A model generated the notes under the pieces. It ran no database searches and was not told where the DNA came from. It saw nothing but the letters and a program-made list of their open reading frames with translations. A DNA stretch of 64,000 nt from Callorhinus ursinus (Eukaryota; Chordata; Mammalia; Carnivora; Otariidae), in the NCBI RefSeq assembly GCF_003265705.1, contig NW_020312828.1, positions 57,031,701-57,095,700 on the forward strand, written 5' to 3'. Numbering within the stretch: position 1 is the first letter of the stretch; the number at the start of each line of letters is the position of its first letter. The position numbers and the translations under genes were made by a program. This document shows, in pieces, positions 52,141-63,891 of this stretch.

Positions 52141-53084
52141 GATGGCTGGGGAGCTTACAGTCTAAATTTCAGACAGATAATATTTAGAATATAATTGCAT
52201 TCTAATAGAAATTACATATTTTAATTTATACATATTTATCCATATTTCTATTACATAATATGGAAGCGAGAGAGATTAATCTTCCAGGGAAGTTTAGCTG
52301 CTTTACTATTCTGAAATGATCAGTTTGGAATTTTGGAATATATTTTCATCCTTTACTTTCATTGTCTGTATTGCTACACTGTCTACAAAATCTAGTTCAA
52401 GTCCCAATTCATCTGTGACCCTACAGTGCTTTAACACTAAAACAGTGTCTACCAACAAAGTCGGTCTCCATATGGTTAATTGCCAAGCCTAGGCTAGAAT
52501 TCCTCAGCTCAACAGTACAATGCCTTACCTATAGCGGGTGTCACTTTCCCAATTACAGGACATTTGTTATTTGATTAGTTTGTAATCTGAGATATTCTGG
52601 AAGTTCTGATATGTGAAAAGCTGGAAAAATCACCAGGAAAACTAGAATCAGTGTGACTTCTTTGATCTTGGTAACAACCACATTAAAAATACTAATATGC
52701 CAAATATGCAGTAGACAGATTCTGCTGGAGTTGGATTACATAGGAAGAATAAACGAAAGAAGAGAAGAGTAAATATTTATCAAAGATAATAATTTCACAT
52801 GTTCTGTCCTTGATCTAGCAAAACTACCTTATCTAGGCTTTTCTTAATGTTTTGTTCCTCGATGCATTCCTGCTTTGTCAGTTTTGGCACTATTTGATAG
52901 TAAAGAAAAGAAACATATAGCAAAGCCCTAGAACTGTTTTTGTCTTAATGTTCCTGCCCTTTGACTGCCAGTTTTTAGCCTTCTAAATACCACCAGTATT
53001 TTTGAAGGGATGATTTCACCATATGTGTTGTGTAAGATAGAATGCACCTGAAAATTTTTCAGTATTAGACAACAAATAAATCAA

Positions 53085-53555
53085 AACTACAAACTGACTA
53101 AAATTCTTTGCCTGACCAGACTCTAGTCAGGCCCCTGAACCTTCTCCTAGGTTCATTTGTGCACTTTCTTGTAAAATCCAGTTTTAGTAAGAACTCTGCT
53201 ACGTCATTTTACCAAGAACCCTCGCCCTTAATATCTGATACTCTTAGTATCTGATCGGGTTCCTCATCCCCTCCCGCTCCCCAGGTGATATCTGATCACC
53301 CAAGCCTGTGAGGCTGGTTTGGCCAGCATCCCCTCTATACCTGTCATTTTCTCTTAGTATTTTTCTATCCACTGTCTCCTGACTCTGCTTCTTGGTTATA
53401 AATTTCTTCTTGCTCATGTTGTACTTAGAATTCAATCCAGTCTCTTTCCCTCCCTGCAAAAGCCTATTGCAGTGGTCCCTACTATACCTATTGCCATGGC
53501 CCCCACCTCTCTTGACTAACATCTCTTTTATTGTCTTCAACAACTGTTATAAATT
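53085..53555 (+). repeat. possible LTR, family not assigned
   Basis: 'ggtgatatctgatcaccca', a TATA-like 'gttataaatttcttcttg' and 'gcagtggtccctactatacc' look like an ERV-type LTR. No coding sequence. Low confidence. Confidence 0.4.
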
Positions 53556-54177
53556 TTTTTAAATAAACAAAACCCTGGATAGGGTTTGCTCAAGATGCAG
53601 AGATCTTTCATTATGTACATATATATACTTTGAAATCTGACTTCACAACTTGCCAAATATATAAATTAGGAAATTTACTTCACCTTTCTAAAACTCTATT
53701 TCATTGTAGGGGAAAAAAAAAAGGAAAATATCTACTAGGGCTGTGTTGGGGATTTTATTAGATAATTCATATGATTATAGCTGATTAATACATCTTAGTA
53801 TACTAAGATGTTTGAGCCATGAGGGAACTAGCCTTGAGTCTGCCAAACTTCAGAATCATGAAAAACAATAAAACCAATGGGACTGTTCAAGAATACAGGA
53901 GACAGAAGAGACATAACGACCAAATGCAATGAGTGAAATTTAATTGGCTCTTAGGTGGGGGAAAAAAAAAAGTATAGAAAACCATTTGGTCCAATTGGGG
54001 GCATTGGAAATGGTGGTATAATAGATGATTTTAGTTAATGAATGTTTATTTTCTTGGTGTGATAATGATATATGGCTATATAGTGGAAGTTTCTAACCAT
54101 TAGGAGATGTTTATATATTTAGGGGTGAGATAGAGTGATATTTGTTTCTTCCTTTCCCATAGTTCAGCAAAATAAAT

Positions 54178-54203
54178 AGTATATGTGCTGCCGAAGCGAG
54201 CAC
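54178..54203 (-). pseudogene. U6 snRNA 5' fragment, tail-less retropseudogene
   Basis: The minus strand reads as the first 26 bases of U6 spliceosomal RNA, 'gtgctcgcttcggcagcac' followed by 'atatact', with no mismatch that I can recall. Exact 11-base direct repeats 'gcaaaataaat' flank it at 54167-54177 and 54204-54214. The rest of U6 and any A tail are absent. It is too short to act as U6. Confidence 0.85.
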
Positions 54204-54233
54204 GCAAAATAAATAAACAAGCAAATAAATAAT

Positions 54234-54275
54234 GTCTGTGTGTGTGTATGAGTGTGTATGTATGTGTGTGGTGGT
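54234..54275. repeat. (TG)n microsatellite
   Basis: Interrupted TG and TATG units. Confidence 0.85.
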
Positions 54276-55496
54276 GCGGAGAGGGAATGTGTGTCAATAT
54301 GGGAAAACCTTAAAATCTGATAAGTCAAGGTGAGTAGTATACAAATGCCTCTTTTATCATTATTTCAAATTTTCTGACCAAATCATTCATCTCAAATGAG
54401 TCATTATTCATAAGGTAGAAAATAATAGTAGCATAAGTAATAACAGTAATGATAATAATAAAACAGATGTGTCATAATTTAAATAAGAGTATTAAAATGA
54501 TTCATTTCTAAGTGAAGATTTTAAAAAATCATAAAGTGTGTTGGGTTTTCTTTTGTATTTTCCTGAACATATAAAATGTAATAGTCCAAAATAAGAAACC
54601 CATGTTAGTTATTTAAAACATTCAGATGACATATTTTGTGTAACATGCAGGTGACATTAACCATTTGTTAATGGGTAACAAAACATAAATCTTTGTAAAT
54701 GCATCTATGAAATGTAGAATTACTAGTTCCAAATCTAAAAATCTAGTAATATATTAATCATCAACTTAAGCACATAGAGCCACTTGCACAGACTGGAGGA
54801 AATATCAACACAGAGGGTAGGAAAAGCAAATGCTAATATTACAGATTTCTTAATTAAAAATGATAACTACTCATTTTCTCATTAATTCCCTTGCCAATAG
54901 TGAATATCTGCTAGGCCTATTTCCCAAGAAACTATTCTATCTCTGTGTCACCAATGGGTCAAACAGTTCAGTACATTTCTCTCAAGCATTTCAATCTGTA
55001 TTTGCCAGTTCTTGTGGTGAGTATATTAGATTTGACATGTCACATCTCAAACTCATGATGGCAGCAAATGGTTTAGTTGATATATTTCATTAAAGTGTAA
55101 GATAAATTCTAAACCTCAAATGTCCACAACAATGACTTTCCATTCTTGTCAAGAAGTAGGGCTGTTATTCTCCATGAGTCATCAGGAACCTTGTTTTCAG
55201 AGTACAACATGCTTTGCTGTACAAGTTTTACATGCAATAATGAGCTGATGCTAAAGATGGGAGGGAATAGAGATTAGAAGCACAGACTTTGGAATAAAAC
55301 TAGTTGGGTTTAAACCTAATTTTTGCTATTTTTGACTGTGTAACTTCGGACACATTATTTAAAATCATAGACTCAGTTCTATCATCCCTACCAGAGGGAA
55401 AACAGTAATAACCACCTCGTGGAATTATTGGAAAAATTAAATCAGGTAGTCAACACAATATATTGGCAGGCACATACTAAGAATGCCAACTCTGTT

Positions 55497-56420
55497 TTTC
55501 AATAAATATTAATTGAACTCCCACTCACTCTCTGCAGTATTGCTCTGGGTATTGCTCACATAGCAGTGAACAAAAGAAAAACTTACTCCACCCAAAAAGA
55601 TGGAGAAAGAAAGAAAAAAGAATAGTATCAGTCTATGTGGAACTTTAATCTAGTTAAGGGGGGCAGACAAGGCAGTATAAACAGGATGATATTTTACAGT
55701 ATATTAGAATATGGCAAGTGCTATGCACGAAAACATAGAGAATGGGGAAACTGTGGAAAGGTGAATGCGTTATATTTTTAATACAGTCGTTAAAGCAGGT
55801 CTCTTTGAAGAATGGCGTTTGAGCTAAGACTTGAAAAAGATGAGGTGGTTAGCATACACATAATGGGGAAAGGCCCTAAGGAAAGAGTGTGCCTGAGTGT
55901 TTGAAGGAGAGTGGAGGCCACAATATGACTTAAGTTTTGAAAGGATCGGTTTGGCTTTATATGGAGAGAAGCAGAGGGTGGAAGCATAGAAATCAATAGG
56001 TGATTGGTGATGATGGGTTGGATTGTGGGTGTATTTTCGAAGTAGAACCGAGAGGATTTGCTGATAGATGAAAGAAATAGGTTAATCAAAGATGTCACCA
56101 ATAATTTTGGTCTGAGCAACTAAAGGTTCAAATTTCCATCAACTGAGATGGAGAAAACTGTAGGTAGAGCAGTTTGGTAAGAAATGAACTCAGGTGAGTT
56201 TGGGAAGTCTCTTAAGTATCCAAGTGGAAGTATCTAGAAGGCAGCTGAGTGTCTGGAGCTTTAATAGGACATTCCAATGTGAATACAAGGTTGACGCGTG
56301 GATGGTATTTAAAATATACAACCAGATGAAATCACTGAGGTAGTGAGTAGAGAAGAGGACAAAGGACATTAAGTGAATGGGTGGAGGCAGAGAACCCTGT
56401 GGTAGAAGGAAAACCCAGAG
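55497..56420 (+). repeat. ancient mammalian LINE-type repeat (copy 2)
   Basis: Begins 'tcaataaatattaattgaa' and 'cacatagcagtgaacaaa', and continues through 'gaaaggccctaaggaaag', 'ttttggtctgagcaactaa' and 'ctcaggtgagtttggga'. The second half parallels 4610-5170. Probably an L2 or L1M-class 3' region. Confidence 0.6.
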
Positions 56421-57690
56421 AGTGTAGTGTTCAGAATATAGGGAATAAAGAGAAGAAGTAAGCATTTAATACTGAGTTACATATGGCTGATTTCTCAAGT
56501 AAGATGTGTACAGAGAATCAACTAGTAGACGTAACAGTGGGGAGGATATTTTTGACTTTGACAAAAGAAGTTTTATTACGCACAGCAATAGTGAAAATCC
56601 GTTTGAAACAACAGGTTTAAGGGACTATGGAAAAAGGCAAATCAGAGATAAGCCAAAATGGCCAACTCTGTTGAGAAGTTTTGCAGCAAAGAGAAGCAAA
56701 GTTATGGGGTAACAGCTGTCAGGGGAAACCAGGGTGGGGGTCAAAAGAACTTTTTTTCTTTTCATTTTTATGAAGGGAAAGTAAATCCATGTTTGTACAA
56801 TCATGGGAATTATCCTAAAGAGAAAATTTAATTGTGCATGAGAAAGGGAAGACTGGCTGGAGCAAACTAGAGGAAGTGAGATTTAAGGTATTAGTGGAAG
56901 GACTGGCTTTGGATAGAAGTATTTCTATTTCATTTATAGCAATAGGAAGGCCCTGTGAATAGGTAAAGGTTTTGATATATGTGTAGATCTGGTGGTAGAT
57001 ATGGTATAGAATCAACACTATCTAAAATAAGATTAACTCTAAAGGAAACATGTGAATGTTAATTAGTTTCTTAACTCACACCATAGAAGTTCAACTAGAA
57101 GCTGATGAAATCCAAATCCATGAAATCAAAATTATTTTTGTGTAAAATACTGATACAAACTAGTTTCTAACACAACTAACATACATTTCTTTCTTTTGTA
57201 TATATTAAAAGGAAAATTGACTGGTGGCTACTTTTATTTGTTTTTGTAACATCAAGATATAGTACTACAAAATTTCATACCTGATTTAGAACAAAGACAA
57301 AATGTTCCAAAGCATTTCTTTCCAATTAGCTGTTATGTAAGTTGTAAAGTTTAAGTTAATTTGGGTTTCATTTCATAAAATGTTTAGTTCTTATTAAGTT
57401 TTAACTTGTGAAGTAGGATTTAGGCATTAAAGAAAAAGAAATATGAACCTACAACCTCTATATGATTTTTCTGGGCATGCAGGCTGCTACTTCCTGTTAA
57501 GAAATGTTAATAATGATTAGATAAGTATTTTTTACATGGGCCAGGCAAATGACATTAACTAGTACATTATTTCCACTTCCTCCTAGGCTTAAAATGCATT
57601 CTTAGTATTTAGCAAATGAGTGTAATTTGGGCCAACAATCAAGATAATTTTAGGAAGAGCAGGAAAGGCAAGAGAAAGCAGAGAGGAGTA

Positions 57691-58060
57691 CAATAGTCTG
57701 AATGTTTGTGTTTCCCCCACCCCAAATTCATATATTGAAATTCTAATCCCCAAAGTGGTAGCATTAGGAGGAAGGGCCTTTGGAAAGTGATTAGGTGATA
57801 AGGATAGAATCATCATGAATGGAATTGGTCTCCTTATAACAGATACCACAGAAAGCTCCCTTGCCCCTTCTTCCACATGAGAGCATAGCAAGAAGGTGAG
57901 AGTCTACAACTTGCAAGAATGCTTTCATCAGATATCAAACTTACCAATGATTTGATCTTGGATTTCCCAGTCTTCAGAACTGTGAGAAATAAATTTCTGT
58001 TGTTTACAAGCTCCCCATTCTATGCTATTTTAGTTGTAACAGCCTAGTGGACTAAAACAA
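57691..58060 (+). mobile_element. MLT1-like LTR
   Basis: 'attgaaattctaatcccca', 'gaagggcctttggaaagtg', 'cagaactgtgagaaataaat' and the end 'gcctagtggactaaaac' fit the MLT1 LTR; similar to 28426 and 35738. Confidence 0.82.
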
Positions 58061-59106
58061 GTAGGTAGCTTGAGAAGGTACATATATAGAGGGTGACATA
58101 TCTTTGTAGGGCTATTTCTGAGCAGAGTGCCTGGTGCACAATACACTGACAACAGTATTTATTGTTTAGATGTGGAGCTAATATTTTAGAAGAGAGAGCA
58201 CTGCTCATCCAACCAGTAAGTTTTTAGTTTTTACTATTTTCAAATTCTTCTTTTTCCTATACCTTTACTTGTATAATTAAGAGAATAAAGTGGATGAAGA
58301 TAATCCATATACTCATTAGAGCAAAAGCTGCAGAGGAAAAAAGTGATCTGATAATTGATATATGACATTAATTTTAATGAAAAATAATACTGGGCAACAT
58401 AATGATGCTACATGACAAAGATAAAGACAAGAACCAATGAAGATAGGATTCAAGGGAAAATGGCTCATTAAAGCTCACTTTACTCCCCAGTTTAGGTTAT
58501 GACCAATTCAAGAAATAAAGACAAAATGACTGCGCTACTTAAATTAGTTGCTTACCATCATTCTTCAGGTATACTTAAACCAAAAATAGAGAATATTAAG
58601 AAGTCTCATATGCTATTAAATCTGTAATTCTTCTTAATTTAAAATACATATTGAGTCCAAATTAAAACTACAAAAAGATATAATTACTTTGAATAAGCAT
58701 CTCACTCACAGTTTTTCAAATACTGTGTTAAGGAAGCATATGAAATATCCAGCAACAATTTGTCAAAGAAACAAATGGTGGACTGTATCTGATTTTTAAA
58801 CAACTGACTATAATTAATGGGTTGCAGTGCTACAGATATGAAATTATGAGCAAGGCACATAAAGGATTTCTTTTATTGAGTAATCACAATTTTCTGTGGC
58901 TTCTTTCCAACTCTATTTAGCATGTGAACAAGATATTTCCTGTTGAATTAAACTAACAAAGGGGATGATTGAGCCCTTAAACTCCAAGGATTATCCTTGG
59001 ATGGTATAACAGACTGCTTCTAAGATACTTAATAATTCCGTAGAAATGGCATAATGTTTCTCCCTAGTTTGGAAATTGGCTTTTTAAAAAATGTCCACCA
59101 TCAGCC

Positions 59107-59165
59107 CATATATATATATTTTTATATGTATATATATATAAATAAAATATGTATAATATATACAT
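59107..59165. repeat. TA-rich microsatellite
   Basis: Interrupted TA runs. Confidence 0.85.
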
Positions 59166-59226
59166 AATAAAATAATAGAGTCAAAACTTGGTTTCATTTT
59201 TACACTAATACCATTGTATCATTTTA

Positions 59227-59525
59227 ATCTTTTTTTTAATTTTTTTATTGTTATGTTAATCACCATATATTACATCATTAGTTTTTGGTGCAGTGTTCCA
59301 TGATTCATTGTTTGTTCATAACACCCAGTGCTCCATGCAGAACGTGCCCTCCTCAATACCCATCACCAGGATAACCCATCCCCCTCCCCCCCTCCCCTCT
59401 AGAACCCTCAGTTTGTTTTTCAGAGTCCATCATCTCTCATGGTTCGTCTCCCCCTCTGACATACTCCCCTTTTCTTCCTCTCCTGTTATCTTCTTCTTTT
59501 TCTTTTTTCTTAAAATATGTTGCGT
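59227..59525 (-). mobile_element. L1 3'UTR insertion, young
   Basis: About 299 bases of L1 3'UTR, nearly the same as 45543-45840. Exact 16-base duplications 'ccattgtatcatttta' at 59211-59226 and 59526-59541. Truncated before ORF2, so non-coding. Confidence 0.95.
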
Positions 59526-60119
59526 CCATTGTATCATTTTATGACCTATGATTTTTGAGATCTAGGATTGATTTCATAGCATTACTCTATTTTATATTAC
59601 TTTTCTGAAATAAGTACACTTTACCCAAATCTTACGCAAAATGAAATGCATCAGTGGAATACTGCTGGATTCTAAATGGTATTTTTAAATAGTTTAAAAT
59701 GTGGATTCCTTATATGGAGAAGACTTTTCATTGACCAGAAATGTAATTTTAAAAAACAACAGATAATTAAATCTTAATATTGAAAATTTAACTTGTATCT
59801 TCAAGACTGTAAACTCTTGTGTTGTGCTGGCATCCATTTGAAGCTAGCCGGTGTAGTGCTAATTTCCTTTTCTGACAAACATTTTCTTGTTTATCATAAA
59901 AAACAAAAGGCATTAACACTATTGTTAATTGGGGATAGTCATGTGATAGAAGACGCAGATCATTTAGAAGCATTAAGCTTTGTCAGCTGGAGCCCTAATT
60001 CTCCTCCATTAAGATTAGATAAAGTGCTCTCAAGACAATAAACTGATTATGACAACCTAACAGTACAAGTAAATTTATTAGATGAATGGCTTGGGAAATT
60101 AAACAATAAAAACAAGGGT

Positions 60120-60268
60120 AGGAGGGTGGGGGGATGGGTTAGCCTGGTGATGGGTATTAAAGAGGGCACGTTCTGCATGGAGCACTGGGTGTTATGCACA
60201 AACAATGAATCATGGAACACTACATCAAGAACGAATGATGTAATGTATGGTAATTAACATAATAAAAA
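60120..60268 (+). mobile_element. L1 3'-end fragment, forward
   Basis: 'gagcactgggtgttatgca', 'atgtaatgtatggtaatt' and an A tail: the complement of the 3' end seen at 59227, so the two copies form an inverted pair about 600 bases apart. Possible duplication 'aagggta' at both ends. Confidence 0.85.
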
Positions 60269-60318
60269 AAAAGGGTAATACAAAGTTCCAAAACACTGCA
60301 CAAAGAATATATGAATTA

Positions 60319-60714
60319 GGATTGGGGGCAGGTCAAGATAGTGGTGTAGGAAGACTATGAACTCACCTCCTCCCATGGACACATCAAAAGTATAGCTACA
60401 TATAGAACAATTCTTCTAAAAATGACCTGAATGATTCTCTATAATGAAACTATTTGCACAGCTTCTCTACGCAAAAGGATAAGAAGGTCACATTTAGATA
60501 GGTAGGAAAGGCAGGGACATGATTTTGCCCCAACCCCCCCCCGGCCCCCGCCATGCAGCAACCTGTAAGTAGGAGGGATCTCACAATAACAAGTACATCC
60601 CTGAGGAATGAGAGGTTCAAGCCCCACATCAGTCACCTCAGTCCTTGGGACTTGCACCAGAGGGACTAGCCCTCAAAATCTCTGGATTTGAAAACCAATG
60701 GGGCGAGATCTTGA
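60319..60714 (+). mobile_element. old L1 5' region (L1M type)
   Basis: 'gaactcacctcctcccatgg', 'gagggatctcacaataaca', 'gaggttcaagccccacatc' and 'tggatttgaaaaccaatgg' are 5'-end text of older mammalian L1. It ends where the young L1 starts. Contains a C run at 60533-60542. Confidence 0.7.
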
Positions 60715-60879
60715 GGGGGCAGAGCAAGATGGCAGAGGAGTAGGAGACCTGGATTTCGTCTGGTCCCAGGAATTCAGCTGGATAGAGATCAAACCATTCT
60801 GAACACCTACGAACGCAACAGGAGATCGAAGAAAAGAATAGCAGCAACTCTGAACAGAAAAGAGACCACTTTCTGGAAG
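60715..60879 (+). mobile_element. first copy of the young L1 5'UTR start, cut at a splice donor
   Basis: Matches 60985-61147 almost base for base ('cagagcaagatggcagagg' to 'ctttctggaag'), then stops. In the second copy the next bases are GTAGGA, a plausible splice donor, so this copy looks like a spliced first exon. Confidence 0.8.
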
Positions 60880-60984
60880 AACCAAAGGCATTTCTTTGGA
60901 TACACAGTGACAAGAGGTTGTGGTGAAGGAGACAGCAAGAACCCTGACATTCATGTATTGGAAACCACTATTTACAGAGCATGT
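60880..60984 (+). other. 105-base spacer between duplicated L1 5' ends
   Basis: No match to the L1 text elsewhere in the window. It could be host sequence carried as a 5' transduction, or an unrecognised repeat. Confidence 0.5.
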
Positions 60985-62800
60985 GGCAGAGCAAGATGGC
61001 GGAGGAGTAGGAGACCTGGATTTCATCTGGTCTCAGGAATTCAGCTGGATAGGGATCAAACCATTCTGAACACCTAAATCTCAATAGGAGATTGAAGAAA
61101 AGGATAGCAACAACTCTCTGAACAGAAAAGCGACAACTTTCTGGAAGGTAGGACGTGGGGAGAAGTGAATCCGAGCTAATATTCGGGAGGATAGACGGCG
61201 GGGGAGGGGGACTCCGTCAGCCGCTTCTGGCAAGTGATAGAGCCGCGGAGCACAAAATTGGAACTTTTAGAAGTTAGCTCTGCTGAGGGACATCGCTCCA
61301 GTGGCTAAGAGGGGGGTGGAACCCTCGCAGGACAGTGTGGTCTCAGGACTCTTGGGGTCACAAAAAGACCGGGGGTGCCTGAGTGCGGCAGAGCTCCCAG
61401 GTATCGGAGCGGGAAAGCCGGTTGCAGAGACGGAGCCGAGGCGCGGGCTCTCAGCTCGGGGTTGCCATAAACTGTGATCCACGGCACAGTCGGGCCACTG
61501 CGCCTCCAGCAGGGACCCAACAAGCGGCAGATCCAGGGAGACTCCCCTTCCTCCCCCGGGAGGAGCGGCGCAGGAGCGCATACCAGGGATCTGCTGGGTT
61601 TGGAGATTCCACAATAAGTCGGGTGTCAGAGATAAAAACGCTCGGTCACAGGCCGGGTGAGCACAGAGTGCGGCCTGAAACCAGGGAGATGGGAGTGATT
61701 GACTGCTTTTCTCCGGGGGTGCACTGAGGAGTGGGGCCCCGAGTTCTTGGCTCCTCCAGGGCAGAGATTGGGAGGCAGCCATTTTCACTCTCATCCTCCA
61801 AACCTGTACAGAAAGCTTGCAGGGAACAAAAGCTCCCGACAAACTTGAGCAGATTACTTAGCCCAGATCGACCAGGCGGGGCAATTCCGCCCCCGGCAAA
61901 GACATTTGGGAACCATGGCAAAAGGCCCCTCCCCCAGAAGATCAGCAAGAACAGCCAGCCAAGACCAAGTTTACCGATCAATGAGAACGGCAGAACTCCA
62001 GCGCTAGGGGAATACTGCACATAGAATTCGTGGCTTTTTTACCATGATTCTTTAGCCTTTCAAAGTTAATTTTTTTAAACTTTCTTTTTAAATTTTTCTT
62101 TTCCCCCTTTTCAACCAACATCTGATAAATCCCTTTCTTAAAAAGACATTTTTTATTTTTCATTTTTAGTCATATTCTATCCCTTCATAGTAGTTACCCT
62201 TATTTTTCGCATATATATATAAGTTGTTCTCTCTTTAAAATTTTGAGATACAGTTTCTTCTTACAGATCAAAATATACCCTAAATCTCTAGTGTATGGCT
62301 TTGTTCTAGTCTCCTGCCTGATCACATTCTCTCCCCCTTTTTTTTCTTTTTTCTTTTTTTTTTAATACTCTTCTTTCTTTTTTCAAACAACTTCTTATCA
62401 ATCCTTCATAAAATATTTTATAATTTTCATCTTTATAGTCATATTCCATCCCTTCATCATATCAACCCTTATTTTGTACATATATGTCTTTCTTTCATTA
62501 AAATTTTGGGAGGCACTTTCTTCTAACAGACCAAAATACACCCAAAAACTAGTGTGTGGCACTGATCTATGCACCAGGTGGATCATATTTGAGCATATTC
62601 TGTGGGGGTTTTTTTGTTTTGTTCTGTCTTTGTTTGTTTTTATCATTTTCATTTTCTTTTCTTTTCTCTTTTTTTCTTTCTTTCCCTTTCTTTTGTCCCG
62701 CTTTCAGGTCTTTTCTGATTTGTTTAGAGTATATTTTCTGGGGACGTTGTTATCCTGTTAGCATTTTGTTCTCTCATTCATCTATTCTCCTCTGGACAAA

Positions 62801-63679
62801 ATGACAAGATGGAAAAAAATCACCTCAACAAAAAGAACAGGAGGTAGTACCGTCGGCCAGGGACCTACTCAATACAGACATTGGTACGATGTCGGACCTA
62901 GAGTTCAGATTCATGACTTTAAAGATACTAGCTGGGCTTGATAAAAGCATGGAAGTTATTAGAGGAACCCTTTCTGGAGAGATAAAAGAACTAAAATCTA
63001 ACCAAGTCAAAAACAAAAAGGGTATTAATGAGGTGCAATCAAAAATGGGGGCACTAACTGCTAGGATAAATGAGTCAGAAGAGAGAATCAGTGATATAGA
63101 AGACCAAATGATGGAAAATAAAGAAGCTGAGAAAAATAGAGATAAACAACTACTGGATCACGAGGGCAGAATTTGAGAGATAAGCAAAACCATAAGATGA
63201 AACAACATTAGAATTGTTGGGATCCCAGAAGAAGAAGAAAGAGAGGGGCAGAAGGTATATTGGAGCAAATTATTACAGAGAACTTCCCTAATGTGGGGAA
63301 GGAAACAGGCATCAAAATCCAGGAGGCACAGATAACCCCCCTCAAAATCAATAAAAATAGGTCAACACCCCGACATCTAATAGTAAAACTTACAAGTCTC
63401 AGAGACAAAGAGAAAATCCTGAAAGCAGCTTGGGAGAAGAGATATGTAACCTATAATGGTACAAACATTAGATTGGCAATAGACCTATCCACAGAGACCT
63501 GGCAGGCCAGAAAGGACTGGCAAGATATCTTCAGAGCACTAAATGAGAAAAATATGCATCCAAGAATACTATGTCCAGCTAGGCTGTCATTGAAAATAGA
63601 AGGAGAGATAAAAAGTTTCCAGGACAAACAAAAACTAAAGGATTTGCAAACACGAAACCAGCCCTCCAAGAAATATTGA
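62801..63679 (+). pseudogene. L1 ORF1 (RNA-binding chaperone), broken
   Basis: The normal ATG is at 62801, but an extra A in the following A run (62812-62818) shifts the frame. From 62889 the right frame reads 'MSDLEFRFMTLKILAGLDK' and a coiled-coil stretch with 'ARINESEERISDIEDQMM'. A TGA at 63174-63176, in place of a CGA codon, stops it after 'HEGRI'. A further shift lies between 63177 and 63260, after which the RNA-recognition and C-terminal domain is open to 63679 ('ITENFPNVGKETGIKIQEAQ', 'TWQARKDWQDIFRALNEKN', 'LCPARLSLKIEGEIKSFQD'). L1 ORF1p binds L1 RNA in the ribonucleoprotein particle; this copy cannot make it. Confidence 0.88.
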
Positions 63680-63774
63680 AAGGGGTCCTCTAAGCAAAGA
63701 GAGAGCCTAAAAGCAACATAGACCAGAAAGAAACACAGACAATATACAGTCACAGTCACCTTACAGGCAATATA

Positions 63775-63891
63775 ATGGCACTAAATTCATATCTTTCAAT
63801 AGTTACCCTGAATGTAAATGGGCTAAAAGCCCCAATCAAAAGACACAGGCTATCAGATTGGATTAAAAAACAAGACCCATTGGGCGCCTGG
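63775..63891 (+). pseudogene. L1 ORF2 start (endonuclease), cut by a SINE
   Basis: From the ATG at 63775 the frame reads 'MALNSYLSIVTLNVNGLKAP' and 'RHRLSDWIKKQDP', the first strand of the AP-type endonuclease domain with its conserved Asn ('LNVNGL'). The frame is open up to 63891, where the SINE enters. Confidence 0.9.

Noticed and set aside
51903..52187. Charged, Lys-Glu-rich open frames
   Set aside because: Translation of the GGAA microsatellite.
61148..61153. The GTAGGA after the L1 5'UTR as proof of splicing
   Set aside because: Kept only as an inference: the donor is not a strong consensus and no acceptor source is visible in the window.
61267..61842. 191-codon minus-strand frame, GC-rich, looking like a real exon
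   Set aside because: It lies antisense inside the L1 5'UTR; the GC content is that of the L1 promoter.
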